Source: Cellulosimicrobium arenosum (GTDB lineage Bacteria; Actinomycetota; Actinomycetes; Actinomycetales; Cellulomonadaceae). From it: a stretch of 64,000 nucleotides of DNA. The notes under the pieces are model-generated. The model saw only the letters and a program-made list of their open reading frames with translations, had not been told where the DNA came from and made no database searches. This document shows positions 47,382 through 55,598 of the stretch, in pieces. Numbering within the stretch: the first letter of the stretch is position 1; every line of letters starts with the position of its first letter. The stretch is taken from positions 1-64,000 of the forward strand of contig NZ_JACYHB010000004.1 in NCBI RefSeq assembly GCF_014837295.1, read 5' to 3'. The position numbers were made by a program, and so were the translations under genes.

Positions 47382-48280
47382 CGCTTCTCCTGACGGTTGG
47401 TGCGGATCAGGTACGGCACGATGACGAGCGCGACGATGATCAGCAGGATCGAGCCGACGGCCGCGGCGTTCGCGTAGTCGAAGCTCGACTTGAACACGTA
47501 CATGTCGACCGCCGGGACCTTGGTCTGGTAGTTCGCGGGCTTCGAGATCGACATGATGAGGTCGAACGCCTTGAGCGACATGTGACCGATGATGATGAGG
47601 GCCGAGAGCGCGATCGGCGACAGCTGCGGGAAGAGCACGTGGCGGTACAGCTTCCACTCGCTCGCCCCGTCCATCCGGGCGGCCTCGCGCAGCTCCTCGG
47701 GGATGCCGCGGAACCCGGCGAGGAACAGGGCCATCACGTACCCGGAGAGCTGCCAGATCGCGGGGATCGAGATCGCGATGATCCCGAACGTGACGTTGTT
47801 CCACCAGTTGTTCTGGAGGAAGTCGAGGCCGACGATCTGGAACAGCCGGTTCAGCCCGCTCGCGTTCTCGCCCTGGTTCGAGTTGAGCAGCCAGCGCCAC
47901 ACGACTCCCGAGGCCACGAAGGACACGGCCATCGGGAAGAGGTAGATGGACCGGAAGATCCCCTCGCCCTTGATCGGCTTGTCGAGCATCCACGCCCACG
48001 CGAAGCCCATGATCATCGTCCCCGCGAGGAACACGACGGTGTAGAGGACGAGGTTCGTCAGGGAGTGCTGGAACGCCTCGGTACCGAGCAGGTCGGTGTA
48101 GTTCTGGAACCACACCAGGAGCGAGGGCTCGCGCCCGGTCGCCTGGGCGGCGGTGTGGTTGTCGGTGACCGAGGTCTGGAAGTTGGCCCCGATGAGTCCG
48201 TAGACGAAGACGCCGACGAGGATCAGCGAGGGCGCGAGCATGAGCAGCGGCGGCCCGGCCCGGCGCAGTGACTTGAGCAT
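47378..48280 (-). CDS. Carbohydrate ABC transporter permease (MalF type)
   Basis: A 300-residue permease: first helix PPLLMLAPSLILVGVFVYGLIG, then SIYLFPMAVSFVASGVVWRWLLN and EAA loop GIPEELREAARMDGASEWKLYRHV. It resembles the glucose/mannose GtsB-like group. ATG 48280 has GGGAAG 11 nt upstream. It is separated from the binding-protein gene by a strong hairpin. Confidence 0.9.
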   Translation of the reverse strand: MLKSLRRAGPPLLMLAPSLILVGVFVYGLIGANFQTSVTDNHTAAQATGREPSLLVWFQNYTDLLGTEAFQHSLTNLVLYTVVFLAGTMIMGFAWAWMLDKPIKGEGIFRSIYLFPMAVSFVASGVVWRWLLNSNQGENASGLNRLFQIVGLDFLQNNWWNNVTFGIIAISIPAIWQLSGYVMALFLAGFRGIPEELREAARMDGASEWKLYRHVLFPQLSPIALSALIIIGHMSLKAFDLIMSISKPANYQTKVPAVDMYVFKSSFDYANAAAVGSILLIIVALVIVPYLIRTNRQEKR

Positions 48281-48349
48281 GGTGAGGTACTTCCCGGTGG
48301 GGAGGTCGCGGTCGCGCGACACAGATGGAGGGTGTCCGACGCCGGACCG

Positions 48350-48388
48350 GGCCGTGCGCCGCCGGGAGTCTCCCGACGGCGCACGGCC
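48350..48388. terminator. Hairpin between binding-protein and MalF-type permease genes
   Basis: Arms of 18 bp (48350-48367 and 48371-48388) match at 17 positions around a 3-nt loop. The position and likely effect equal those of the hairpin at 18827-18858 in the other importer operon: partial termination and mRNA stabilisation favouring the binding protein. Confidence 0.7.
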
Positions 48389-48398
48389 GGTCAGCGGG

Positions 48399-49691
48399 TC
48401 AGCCCTGGGCGGCCGTGGCGAGCTCGGACTGGTAGGTCGCGAGGTCGGACGCGCCGGTCGTGAACTTGCTCGTCGCGTCGGAGATCGCGTTGAGCGTCGC
48501 CACCGGGGCGGCGGCACCGTGCGCCAGCGACGAGACGATCGTGTCGCTGGTGAACGACTCCATCGCGGTCTGCTGGTACTCGGAGAAGTCGCCGGGCTCG
48601 GCGTCGGTACGGGCGGGGATGGAGCCCTTGGCCTTGTTGAACGCGACCTGGCCGTCGAGCGAGCCGACGGTCTCGAGCCACGCCTTGGCGCCGTCGGGGT
48701 GCGGGGCGCCCACGGGGAGCGTGAACGAGTCGGCGAGGAAGTCGAAGACGCCGTCCGTGCCCGGGACCGGGAAGGCGACGAAGTCGGTGCCGAGCTCCTT
48801 GTTCTGCTCCTCGAACGCGGCCACGGCCCAGTCGCCCATGACGTTGTACGCGGCGGTGCCGTCGATGACCATCTGGGTCGCCTCGGGCCAGTCGAGCCCG
48901 TCACGGTCGGTGTTGGTGTAGCTCATCAGCTTCTCGAAGTCCTCGAGAGCCGACGTCACCTCGGCACCGTTCCAGTCGGTCGAGCCGTCCCACAGGCCGG
49001 AGTAGGCCTCGGGGCCGAGGTCGGCGATGAGCACCGTCTCGAGCAGGTTGACCTGGGTCCACGTGGTCGCGACCGAGAGGGGCGTGACGCCCGCGTCCTG
49101 CAGCGTGTCGAGGTCGGCCATCCATGCGTCGAGGTCGGCGTACTCGGCGTTCGGGTCGATCCCGTTGTCCTCGAGCACCTGCGTGTTCGCCCACACGACG
49201 TTCGCGCGGTGGATGTTCGACGGGATCGAGTAGATCGCGCCGTCCTCGGACGTGAGGCGGTCCATGAGGTCGGCGGGGAACGCGTCCGTGAGGCCGAACT
49301 CGTCGTACAGGTCCGAGACGTCCTCGATCTGCGCGGCGTCGATGTAGTCCTGGAGCTCGGCACCCGCGTGCGCCTGGAACGTGTCCGGCGGGTCCTGCGC
49401 CTGCAGGCGCGTCTGGAGGAGGTCCTTCGCGGCGGAGCCGGCGCCGCCGGCGACCGCGCCGTTCACGAACTCGGTGTCGGGGTGCTGCTCGTTGAACACG
49501 CCCACGAGCGCGTCCAGCCCGGCCTTCTCGGAACCTGCGGCCCACCAGGTGAAGACCTCCACCTCGCCGCCGCCGCCGGCGTCGCCGCCGCCACCGTTGT
49601 CGTCGTCGGAGCCGCCCGAGCATGCAGCCAGAGCGATTCCCACGAGGGCGGCACCAGCCACCGTCGCGCTCGTCCTGCGAGTGAGTCGCAT
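48399..49691 (-). CDS. Carbohydrate ABC transporter substrate-binding lipoprotein
   Basis: A 430-residue extracellular lipoprotein. MRLTRRTSATVAGAALVGIALAAC is a clear lipoprotein signal, followed by a Gly/Asp linker and a family 1 binding domain (VEVFTWWAAGSEKAGLDALV; DTFQAHAGAEL; TSEDGAIYSIPSNIHRANVVW). It is closest in pattern to glucose/mannose-type GtsA proteins. ATG 49691 has AGGGAA 7 nt upstream. A TTGACA-type promoter lies 108 bp upstream. GH97 in the same direction suggests alpha-linked oligosaccharides as cargo. Confidence 0.9.
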   Translation of the reverse strand: MRLTRRTSATVAGAALVGIALAACSGGSDDDNGGGGDAGGGGEVEVFTWWAAGSEKAGLDALVGVFNEQHPDTEFVNGAVAGGAGSAAKDLLQTRLQAQDPPDTFQAHAGAELQDYIDAAQIEDVSDLYDEFGLTDAFPADLMDRLTSEDGAIYSIPSNIHRANVVWANTQVLEDNGIDPNAEYADLDAWMADLDTLQDAGVTPLSVATTWTQVNLLETVLIADLGPEAYSGLWDGSTDWNGAEVTSALEDFEKLMSYTNTDRDGLDWPEATQMVIDGTAAYNVMGDWAVAAFEEQNKELGTDFVAFPVPGTDGVFDFLADSFTLPVGAPHPDGAKAWLETVGSLDGQVAFNKAKGSIPARTDAEPGDFSEYQQTAMESFTSDTIVSSLAHGAAAPVATLNAISDATSKFTTGASDLATYQSELATAAQG

Positions 49692-49797
49692 CGTCTTTTC
49701 CCTACGTCCTTCGTCGGTCGTCAGGGGCCGGGGCGCTGCACCGTCACCAGCTTCACGCCCGGCCGGGCGCATCGGTGCGCCCTCGAACCCGACCCCC

Positions 49798-49827
49798 ATA
49801 CAAGGGTCTTTCGGGCGTTGGTGTCAA
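49798..49827 (-). promoter_or_regulatory. Promoter of the CUT1 importer operon
   Basis: On the minus strand a perfect TTGACA (49822-49827) is followed by an 18-nt spacer and TTGTAT (49798-49803). An ACGC-AA-GCGT dyad (49835-49844) lies just upstream. Confidence 0.6.
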
Positions 49828-49852
49828 GAAGTGAACGCAAGCGTCGTCGAAT

Positions 49853-49865
49853 TGTGATCTTCACA
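49853..49865. promoter_or_regulatory. Dyad between importer promoter and ROK gene
   Basis: TGTGA-TCT-TCACA is a perfect 13-bp dyad, 26 bp upstream of the importer's -35 and within the region just before the longest possible ROK start. It is a candidate site for the ROK regulator or another repressor. Confidence 0.4.
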
Positions 49866-49986
49866 TCACGTCATGGACACAACCACCGTGAGCACCGCGC
49901 TGCGCGCGCCGAGTGATACCGCTGTCTTCCTGCGACCCGCGGCCCCCGCACCGCCGTCTGCTCCCGGCAACGCTATCGTGGCGGCT

Positions 49987-51174
49987 GTGCGCGCTGACCG
50001 GGTGACCCCGGGCTCGCAGACTTCACTACGTGAGGCCAACCGAGCCCGGATCGTGAGCGCCGTCCAGCAGCGTGGCTCCCTCACGCAGATCGAGCTGGCC
50101 GGCGTGACCGGGCTGTCGCCTGCGACGGTGTCGAACATCGTCAAGGAGCTCAGCACCGCGGGCGTCCTGCACACGTCGCCGTCGACACGCAGCGGGCGCC
50201 GCGCGCTCCTGGTCACCCTCGCCCGCAACCTCGGTCTCGTCGCGGGCGTCCACTTCGGCACCCGTTCCCTGCGCGTCGCGCTCGCCGACGCGTCCATGCG
50301 CGTCGTGGCGGACCAACGCATGCCGCTCGCCCCCGACCACCGCGCCGACACCGGGCTCCAGCGGGCCGCGCTCCTGGTCTCCGAGCTCGTCGCCTCGGTG
50401 GACGCCGGCCCGGAGGAGCTGCTCGCGGTCGGTGTCGGCGTCCCGGCCCCCGTGGACGTGCGCACCGGCCGCATCGCGACCGTCGGCATGCTGCGCGGCT
50501 GGGACGGCGTGGTGGTGCCGGAGATCCTCGAGGCCGAGCTCGGCGCTCCCGTGACCGTGGACAACGACGCCAACCTCGGCGCCCTCGCCGAGACGCGCTT
50601 CGGCGCCGCCGTCGGGCACGAGGCCGTCGCCTACCTGCGCGTGTCGCACGGCGTCGGCGGCGGTCTGGTGCTGGGTGGGCGGCTGGTGCACGGGCGAGCA
50701 GGGGTCGCGGGCGAGATCGGGCACGTCACGATCGACGAGAACGGACCCATCTGCCGTTGCGGCAACCGCGGCTGCCTCGAGATGTTCGTCGGCGCCAACG
50801 TCCTGCTCGGGATGCTCTCGGAGAGCCGGGGGCACCTCACCCTGCGCGACGTCATCGCCCGCGCCCGTGAGGGCGACCCGGGCTGCCGGCGCGTCCTGTT
50901 CGACGCCGGTCAGCACCTCGGCGTCGCGGCGGCCAACCTGTGCAACCTCGTCGACCCCGAGATCGTCGTCGTCGGCGGGCAGCTCGCCGAGGCCGGCGAG
51001 ACGTTGTTCGACCCGCTGCGCACGGTGCTGCAGCAGCGCACCGTGCCGAGCATCGCCGGCCCCGTCCAGGTCGTCGCGTCCGAGCTCGGCTCGGCCGCGG
51101 AGGTCCGGGGGGCCCTCGCCGTCGCGCTCGACAGCGTCCGCGTCGGCGGCGCGCTGGGGGTGGTGGGCGCATGA
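49987..51174 (+). CDS. ROK-family transcriptional regulator
   Basis: About 395 residues: winged helix (ARIVSAVQQRGSLTQIELAGVTGLSPATVSNIVKEL) followed by an ROK sugar-sensing domain (VGVGVPAPVDVRTGRI; VDNDANLGALAE; GEIGHVTIDENGPICRCGNRGCLE with the zinc-binding CxCGxxGCxE motif). GTG 49987 is preferred because TATCGT (49974-49979) lies 7 nt upstream and homologues start close to PGSQTSLREANR; ATG 49873 would add 38 low-complexity residues. It is divergent from the CUT1 importer and its stop overlaps the start of a CUT2 binding-protein gene, so it may control both. Confidence 0.88.
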   Translation: MRADRVTPGSQTSLREANRARIVSAVQQRGSLTQIELAGVTGLSPATVSNIVKELSTAGVLHTSPSTRSGRRALLVTLARNLGLVAGVHFGTRSLRVALADASMRVVADQRMPLAPDHRADTGLQRAALLVSELVASVDAGPEELLAVGVGVPAPVDVRTGRIATVGMLRGWDGVVVPEILEAELGAPVTVDNDANLGALAETRFGAAVGHEAVAYLRVSHGVGGGLVLGGRLVHGRAGVAGEIGHVTIDENGPICRCGNRGCLEMFVGANVLLGMLSESRGHLTLRDVIARAREGDPGCRRVLFDAGQHLGVAAANLCNLVDPEIVVVGGQLAEAGETLFDPLRTVLQQRTVPSIAGPVQVVASELGSAAEVRGALAVALDSVRVGGALGVVGA

Positions 51175-52295
51175 CGCACCGATGGGCACGACGCGGGCGC
51201 AGGCTGCGCGCGACGACGGCGGCCGTCGTCGCCGCCGTCGCGGTCGCGCTCGGAGGCTGCGCCGTCGACGCCCCGGGCGGCGACGCGCCCACGGGCCCCT
51301 CCGAGGGGACCATCGGCCTCCTCCTGCCGGAGGCGAAGTCCGCACGCTACGAGACCACCGACCGGCCCACGTTCGAGTCCGTCGTGGAGCGCCGCTGCCC
51401 GACGTGCCACATGCTCTACGCCAACGCGGGGCAGGACGCGGCCGACCAGCAGCTCCAGGCCGAGTCCATGCTCGCCCGCGGCGCCGACGTCCTCGTGCTC
51501 GACGCCGTCGACGCGATCGCCGCCACGAGCATCGTCGCCGAGGCCCAGCGGCTCGGCGTCCCGGTCGTCGCCTACGACAGGTTCGTCGAGGGCGCGGACT
51601 ACTACGTCTCGTTCGACAACGAGCTGATCGGCTACCTCATGGGGGAGTCGCTGGTCGGTGCGGTCCTCGAGCGGGCCGCCGCGCACCCGGACGCAGGGGG
51701 GCGGCGACCCGGCGTGCTGCTCGTCAACGGCGCGGCCACCGACCCGAACGCGGCCGAGTTCGCGGCCGGTGTCCATCGCGCACTCGACGGAGAGGAGATC
51801 GACGTGCTCGCGGAGTACGAGACCCCCGACTGGAGCCCTGACAAGGCGACCGACTGGGTCGAGGGCCAGCTCATCCAGTACTCCGGCCGCGTGGACGGCG
51901 TGTTCGCCGCGAACGACGGCATCGCAGGTGGTGCCATCGCCGCGATGAAGGCGGCCGGGCTGGACCCGGTGCCGCCGACGACCGGTCAGGACGGCGAGCT
52001 CGCGGCGGTCCAGCGCGTCGTCTCGGGCGACCAGTACATGACCGTCTACAAGGCGACCGCGCAGCAGGCACGCACCGCGGCGGAGCTGGCGGTGCGTATC
52101 CTGCGGGGCGAGGACCCGCGCGCGACCGCGACGATCGGCGGCGTGCCGACGCTCCTGCTCGCTCCGCGCGCCGTCGGCGTCGACGACGTGCAACGGGTGA
52201 TCGTGGAGGGCGGGGTGTACACGACCGAGGAGATCTGCACGCGCTACTACGTCGACGCGTGCGTCGAGGCCGGGCTGCTGGAGGAGGTGCCATGA
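51171..52295 (+). CDS. Sugar ABC transporter substrate-binding lipoprotein (XylF/RbsB type)
   Basis: A 374-residue lipoprotein. The signal RRLRATTAAVVAAVAVALGGC is followed by a periplasmic-binding domain of the monosaccharide class (IGLLLPEAKSARYETTDRPTF; DVLVLDAVDAIAATSIV; VVAYDRFVEGADYYVSFDN; VFAANDGIAGGAI; GQDGELAAVQRVVSGDQYMTVYK). The pattern is closest to xylose-binding XylF. The ATG overlaps the ROK stop. The following two genes complete a CUT2 monosaccharide importer. Confidence 0.9.
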   Translation: MTHRWARRGRRLRATTAAVVAAVAVALGGCAVDAPGGDAPTGPSEGTIGLLLPEAKSARYETTDRPTFESVVERRCPTCHMLYANAGQDAADQQLQAESMLARGADVLVLDAVDAIAATSIVAEAQRLGVPVVAYDRFVEGADYYVSFDNELIGYLMGESLVGAVLERAAAHPDAGGRRPGVLLVNGAATDPNAAEFAAGVHRALDGEEIDVLAEYETPDWSPDKATDWVEGQLIQYSGRVDGVFAANDGIAGGAIAAMKAAGLDPVPPTTGQDGELAAVQRVVSGDQYMTVYKATAQQARTAAELAVRILRGEDPRATATIGGVPTLLLAPRAVGVDDVQRVIVEGGVYTTEEICTRYYVDACVEAGLLEEVP

Positions 52296-53119
52296 GCGAG
52301 CACGACGACGCCCCGAGCGTCCCGGACGGGCCCGTGCTGTCGTTGCGCGGTGTGTCCAAGAGCTTCGGCGGCGTGCGCGCGCTCGTCGACGTCGACCTCG
52401 AGGTCCACGAGCGCGAGGTGCTCGCGGTCGTCGGGGACAACGGCGCCGGCAAGTCGACCCTCGCGGGGCTGCTCTCGGGGGTGTACCGGCCGGACGAGGG
52501 CCAGGTGCTGCTCGACGGCGCTCCCGTCGTCCTCGGCTCGCCTGCGGCCGCCCGCGCGCACGGCATCGCCGCGGTCTTCCAGGACCTCGCGCTCGTCGAC
52601 GACCTCGACGTGGTCGAGAACATCTTCCTGGCCCGCGAGCCGCAGCGCGGTCCGTTCCTGGACGAGATCACGATGGAGCGCGAGGCCTGGGGGCTGCTCG
52701 ACCAGCTCGCCGCGTCCGTCCCCTCGGTCCGGCAGGCGGTGCGCACGCTGTCCGGCGGGCAGCGGCAGGTCGTGGCCGTGGCCCGTGCGCTGCTGGGTTC
52801 ACCGCGCGTGCTCGTGCTCGACGAGCCGACGTCCTCCCTCGCGATCCGCCAGACCGCCGAGGTCCTCAACCTCATCGAGAAGCTGCGCGAGCGCGGTCAT
52901 GCCGTCGTGCTCGTGAGCCACCAGGCGGGCGAGCTGCAGGCCGTGGCGGACCGGATCGTCGTCCTGCGCCTCGGGCGCGTGCACGGCATCGTCGACGGCG
53001 ACACCTCGTACGAGGACCTGCTCGCGGCCATGACCGGGGCGGTCCGGCCGGGCCGCGCACCGCGTGGCGGCGGACCCGGCACCGGGTCGCCGCGCACCGA
53101 GGGTGGTGTCCTGCGATGA
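52292..53119 (+). CDS. Sugar ABC transporter ATP-binding protein (single-domain, FrcA-like)
   Basis: A 275-residue ATPase: Walker A VVGDNGAGKSTLAGLLSGVY, Q-loop AVFQDLALVDDLDVVENIFL, signature LSGGQRQVVAVARAL, Walker B VLVLDEPTSSLA, H-loop VVLVSHQ. It has one ATPase domain, like FrcA of fructose/mannose importers, rather than the two fused domains of RbsA/XylG. A 35-residue Gly/Arg-rich tail follows. Its start overlaps the upstream stop and its stop overlaps the downstream start. Confidence 0.93.
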   Translation: MSEHDDAPSVPDGPVLSLRGVSKSFGGVRALVDVDLEVHEREVLAVVGDNGAGKSTLAGLLSGVYRPDEGQVLLDGAPVVLGSPAAARAHGIAAVFQDLALVDDLDVVENIFLAREPQRGPFLDEITMEREAWGLLDQLAASVPSVRQAVRTLSGGQRQVVAVARALLGSPRVLVLDEPTSSLAIRQTAEVLNLIEKLRERGHAVVLVSHQAGELQAVADRIVVLRLGRVHGIVDGDTSYEDLLAAMTGAVRPGRAPRGGGPGTGSPRTEGGVLR

Positions 53120-54327
53120 GCGTTCCCGGACGGACGAGCGGGCTCTCGGGCGTCTCGACGTCGGCCTCGTTCTCCGGCGCCGTGGTCGCGCGGGTGCGCG
53201 GCGCCCACCTCGGGATGCTGCCCATCGTGGTGGCGCTCGTGCTCATCTGGGCGGTGCTCGGGGCGATCAACCCGGCGTTCCTGTCGGCCGAGAACCTCGT
53301 CAACCTGACGCTGCAGAGCGTCCCGACGGGGATCATCGCGCTCGGCGTCGTCCTGGTCCTCCTCGTGGGTCAGATCGACCTGTCCGTCGGCTCGGTCAGC
53401 GGGCTCGCCGCCGCGGTCCTGGCGGTGGGGACCGTCACGCTCGGCTGGCCCGTCGGGCTCGCCGTCGTCGCCGTCCTGGTGATCGGCGCCCTGGTCGGGT
53501 TCGCGTACGGCGTGCTGTCGACGCGCCTGGGGCTGCCGTCGTTCGTCTTCACCCTCGCCGGCCTCCTGGTCCTCGCGGGCGTCCAGCTGCGCGTGCTCGG
53601 TCCGGACGGGTCGATCAACCTGCCGTTCGAGTCGTGGCTGGTGCGCACGGTCCAGCAGGGGTTCCTGTCGCCCGCCGCCGCGTGGGCCGTCGTCGTGGTA
53701 GCCGTCGTGGTGTACGCGGGCACCCGGGTCGTCGACCACGTCCGTCGCGTACGGTCCGAGCTTCCCAGCCCCGGTCTGGCGCGGATCGCGGTGCACACCG
53801 CCGTCCTGGCGGCCGTACTCTCCGTGACCGTCGCCTACCTGGGTACCGCACGCGGCGTCGGGTACACGGTGGCGCTGTTCGTCGTCCTGGTCGTGGTCGT
53901 CGACGTCCTGCTGCGCCGGACCCGCTGGGGACGCTCGGTCCGGGCCGTCGGCGGGAACCGGCGCTCGGCCCTGCTCGCGGGGGTCCCCGTCCGCAGCGTC
54001 GTCGTCTCGTGCTTCGTCGCGTGCTCGACGTTCGCCGCGCTCGGCGGCGTCCTCGCGGCGGGCCGGCTGGCGGCCGCCAACCAGGGGACGGGGGGCGCGG
54101 ACACCTACCTCCTGGCCATCGCCGCGGCGGTGATCGGCGGGACCAGCCTGTTCGGCGGGCGGGGCAGCGCGTGGTCCGCGTTGGTCGGCGTGCTGGTCAT
54201 CCAGTCCATCGCGAACGGCCTGACGATGCTGAATCTCGATCTCGCCACGCGATACATCGTCACCGGAGGGGTGCTCTTGCTCGCTATCGTCGTGGACATG
54301 ATGATCCGTGGACGTCGAGAGGTCTGA
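53116..54327 (+). CDS. Sugar ABC transporter permease (XylH/FrcC type)
   Basis: A 403-residue membrane permease with about ten helices. The N-terminal segment VVALVLIWAVLGAINPAFLSAENLVNLTLQ and the signature GIIALGVVLVLLVGQIDLSVGSVSGL are those of CUT2 permeases; AIAAAVIGGTSLFGGRGSAWSALVGVLVIQSI follows near the end. It is coupled to the ATPase gene by ATGA. The full set fits a monosaccharide importer; mannose is plausible from the GH92 and AGE-family genes beyond it, xylose from the sequence class. Confidence 0.92.
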   Translation: MSVPGRTSGLSGVSTSASFSGAVVARVRGAHLGMLPIVVALVLIWAVLGAINPAFLSAENLVNLTLQSVPTGIIALGVVLVLLVGQIDLSVGSVSGLAAAVLAVGTVTLGWPVGLAVVAVLVIGALVGFAYGVLSTRLGLPSFVFTLAGLLVLAGVQLRVLGPDGSINLPFESWLVRTVQQGFLSPAAAWAVVVVAVVVYAGTRVVDHVRRVRSELPSPGLARIAVHTAVLAAVLSVTVAYLGTARGVGYTVALFVVLVVVVDVLLRRTRWGRSVRAVGGNRRSALLAGVPVRSVVVSCFVACSTFAALGGVLAAGRLAAANQGTGGADTYLLAIAAAVIGGTSLFGGRGSAWSALVGVLVIQSIANGLTMLNLDLATRYIVTGGVLLLAIVVDMMIRGRREV

Positions 54328-54328
54328 G

Positions 54329-55438
54329 ATGGCGACGCAGGAGATGGCCCAGGAGCGGCCCGACGGCGCAGCGCCGAGTCCGGTCGCCGCCGCTGACGGC
54401 GCGCCCCGGCGCGGGGGTCGGCGGCCCACGCTCGCGGCCGTCGCCGAGCTCGCGGGCGTGAGCCTCAAGACGGCGTCGCGCGTGCTCAACGACGAGCCAA
54501 ACGTCGCGACCGCGACCCGTGAGCGCGTGCGCGCGTCGGCGCAGCAGCTCGGGTTCCGGCGCAACGCCGTCGCGGCAGACCTCGCGCGCGGCGGTTCGTC
54601 GCGGCTCGTCGGCTTCGTCACGGGGGATCTCGCCAACCCGTTCTACTCCGCGCTCGCCAGCGGGATCGAGCGTGAGCTGCGCCGGCACGAGCTCCAGCTC
54701 ATCACGACGAGCTCCGACGAGGAGCCGGACCGGGAACGCTCGGTGACGGAGGCGCTCGTCGAGCGTCGCGTCGGTGCGTTGGTCGTGACCCCGACGTCGA
54801 CCGACCACGCGTCCCTGCAGACCGAGATCGACAGCGACCTGCCGGTGGTGTTCGTGGACCGGCCGGCGCAGGGCGTGGAGGCCGACACGGTCGTGCTCGA
54901 CAACCGGGGCGGTGTCCGCGACGCCGTCACGCACCTGCTCGCGCACGGGCACCGGCGCATCGCCCTCGTCGGCGACGTGTCGCGCCTGTGGACGTTCCAG
55001 GAGCGTCGCGACGAGTTCGTCGCGACCCTGCGCGACGCCGGCATCGAGGACCCGTCCCGCTACGTGCGCGACGGGGCGCACGACGACACGCTCGCCCACG
55101 CGTTCGTCACCGATCTCCTCGCGCTCCCGGAGCCGCCGACGGCCGTGCTCACCGCGAACAACAAGATCACGGTCGGTGCGCTGCACGCGCTCCGCGACCG
55201 TGCGTCCGCGCGTCCGGACGCATCGCCCGTCGCGCTCGTCGGGTTCGACGACTTCGCGCTCGCGGACCTCCTGGACGTCACGGTCGTCGGGTACGACGCG
55301 GTCGAGATGGGCCGACAGGCCGCGTCGCTCGCGGTCTCCCGCCGGGAGGACCCCGATCTCGCACCCCGGATGGTCGTCGTGCCGACGCGACTCGTGGTGC
55401 GGGGTACGGGCGAGATCGCGGGCCCCGGGTCGGCGTGA
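54329..55438 (+). CDS. LacI-family transcriptional regulator
   Basis: A 369-residue regulator. A 30-residue leader precedes the HTH (TLAAVAELAGVSLKTASRVLNDEPNVATATRERV) and the sensor domain (LVGFVTGDLANPFYSALASGIERELR; VVFVDRPAQGVEADTVVLDN; VALVGFDDFALADLLDVTVVGYD). ATG 54329 is preferred over GTG 54308 because GAGAGG lies upstream. It ends the ROK-importer operon, so the operon carries two regulators. A LacI-type operator lies 84 bp beyond its stop at the GH92 promoter, its likely target. Confidence 0.9.
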   Translation: MATQEMAQERPDGAAPSPVAAADGAPRRGGRRPTLAAVAELAGVSLKTASRVLNDEPNVATATRERVRASAQQLGFRRNAVAADLARGGSSRLVGFVTGDLANPFYSALASGIERELRRHELQLITTSSDEEPDRERSVTEALVERRVGALVVTPTSTDHASLQTEIDSDLPVVFVDRPAQGVEADTVVLDNRGGVRDAVTHLLAHGHRRIALVGDVSRLWTFQERRDEFVATLRDAGIEDPSRYVRDGAHDDTLAHAFVTDLLALPEPPTAVLTANNKITVGALHALRDRASARPDASPVALVGFDDFALADLLDVTVVGYDAVEMGRQAASLAVSRREDPDLAPRMVVVPTRLVVRGTGEIAGPGSA

Positions 55439-55480
55439 GCAGGTGGTCGGACCGCCTTTCAGAACCGGGTAGCAGTCCCG

Positions 55481-55535
55481 TTGACAAGCCCCGTGGAGGG
55501 GACGTAAGTTCACACCACGACTGACAGCGCTTACC
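55481..55535 (+). promoter_or_regulatory. Promoter and LacI-type operator of the GH92 gene
   Basis: TTGACA (55481-55486), an 18-nt spacer and TAAGTT (55505-55510) form a strong promoter. TGACAGCGCTTACC (55522-55535) fits the LacI consensus at eight of ten fixed bases and would cover the first transcribed bases, a position that blocks initiation. Confidence 0.7.
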
Positions 55536-55598
55536 AGCGCCCCTCGACGCAGGAGGACCACCCTGCGACCGAGACCGATCGAAGGAGATCGCGCCGCG

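Noticed and set aside
49853-49869. CRP-type binding site
   Set aside because: The dyad has a 3-nt centre (TGTGA-TCT-TCACA) rather than the 6-nt centre of CRP sites.
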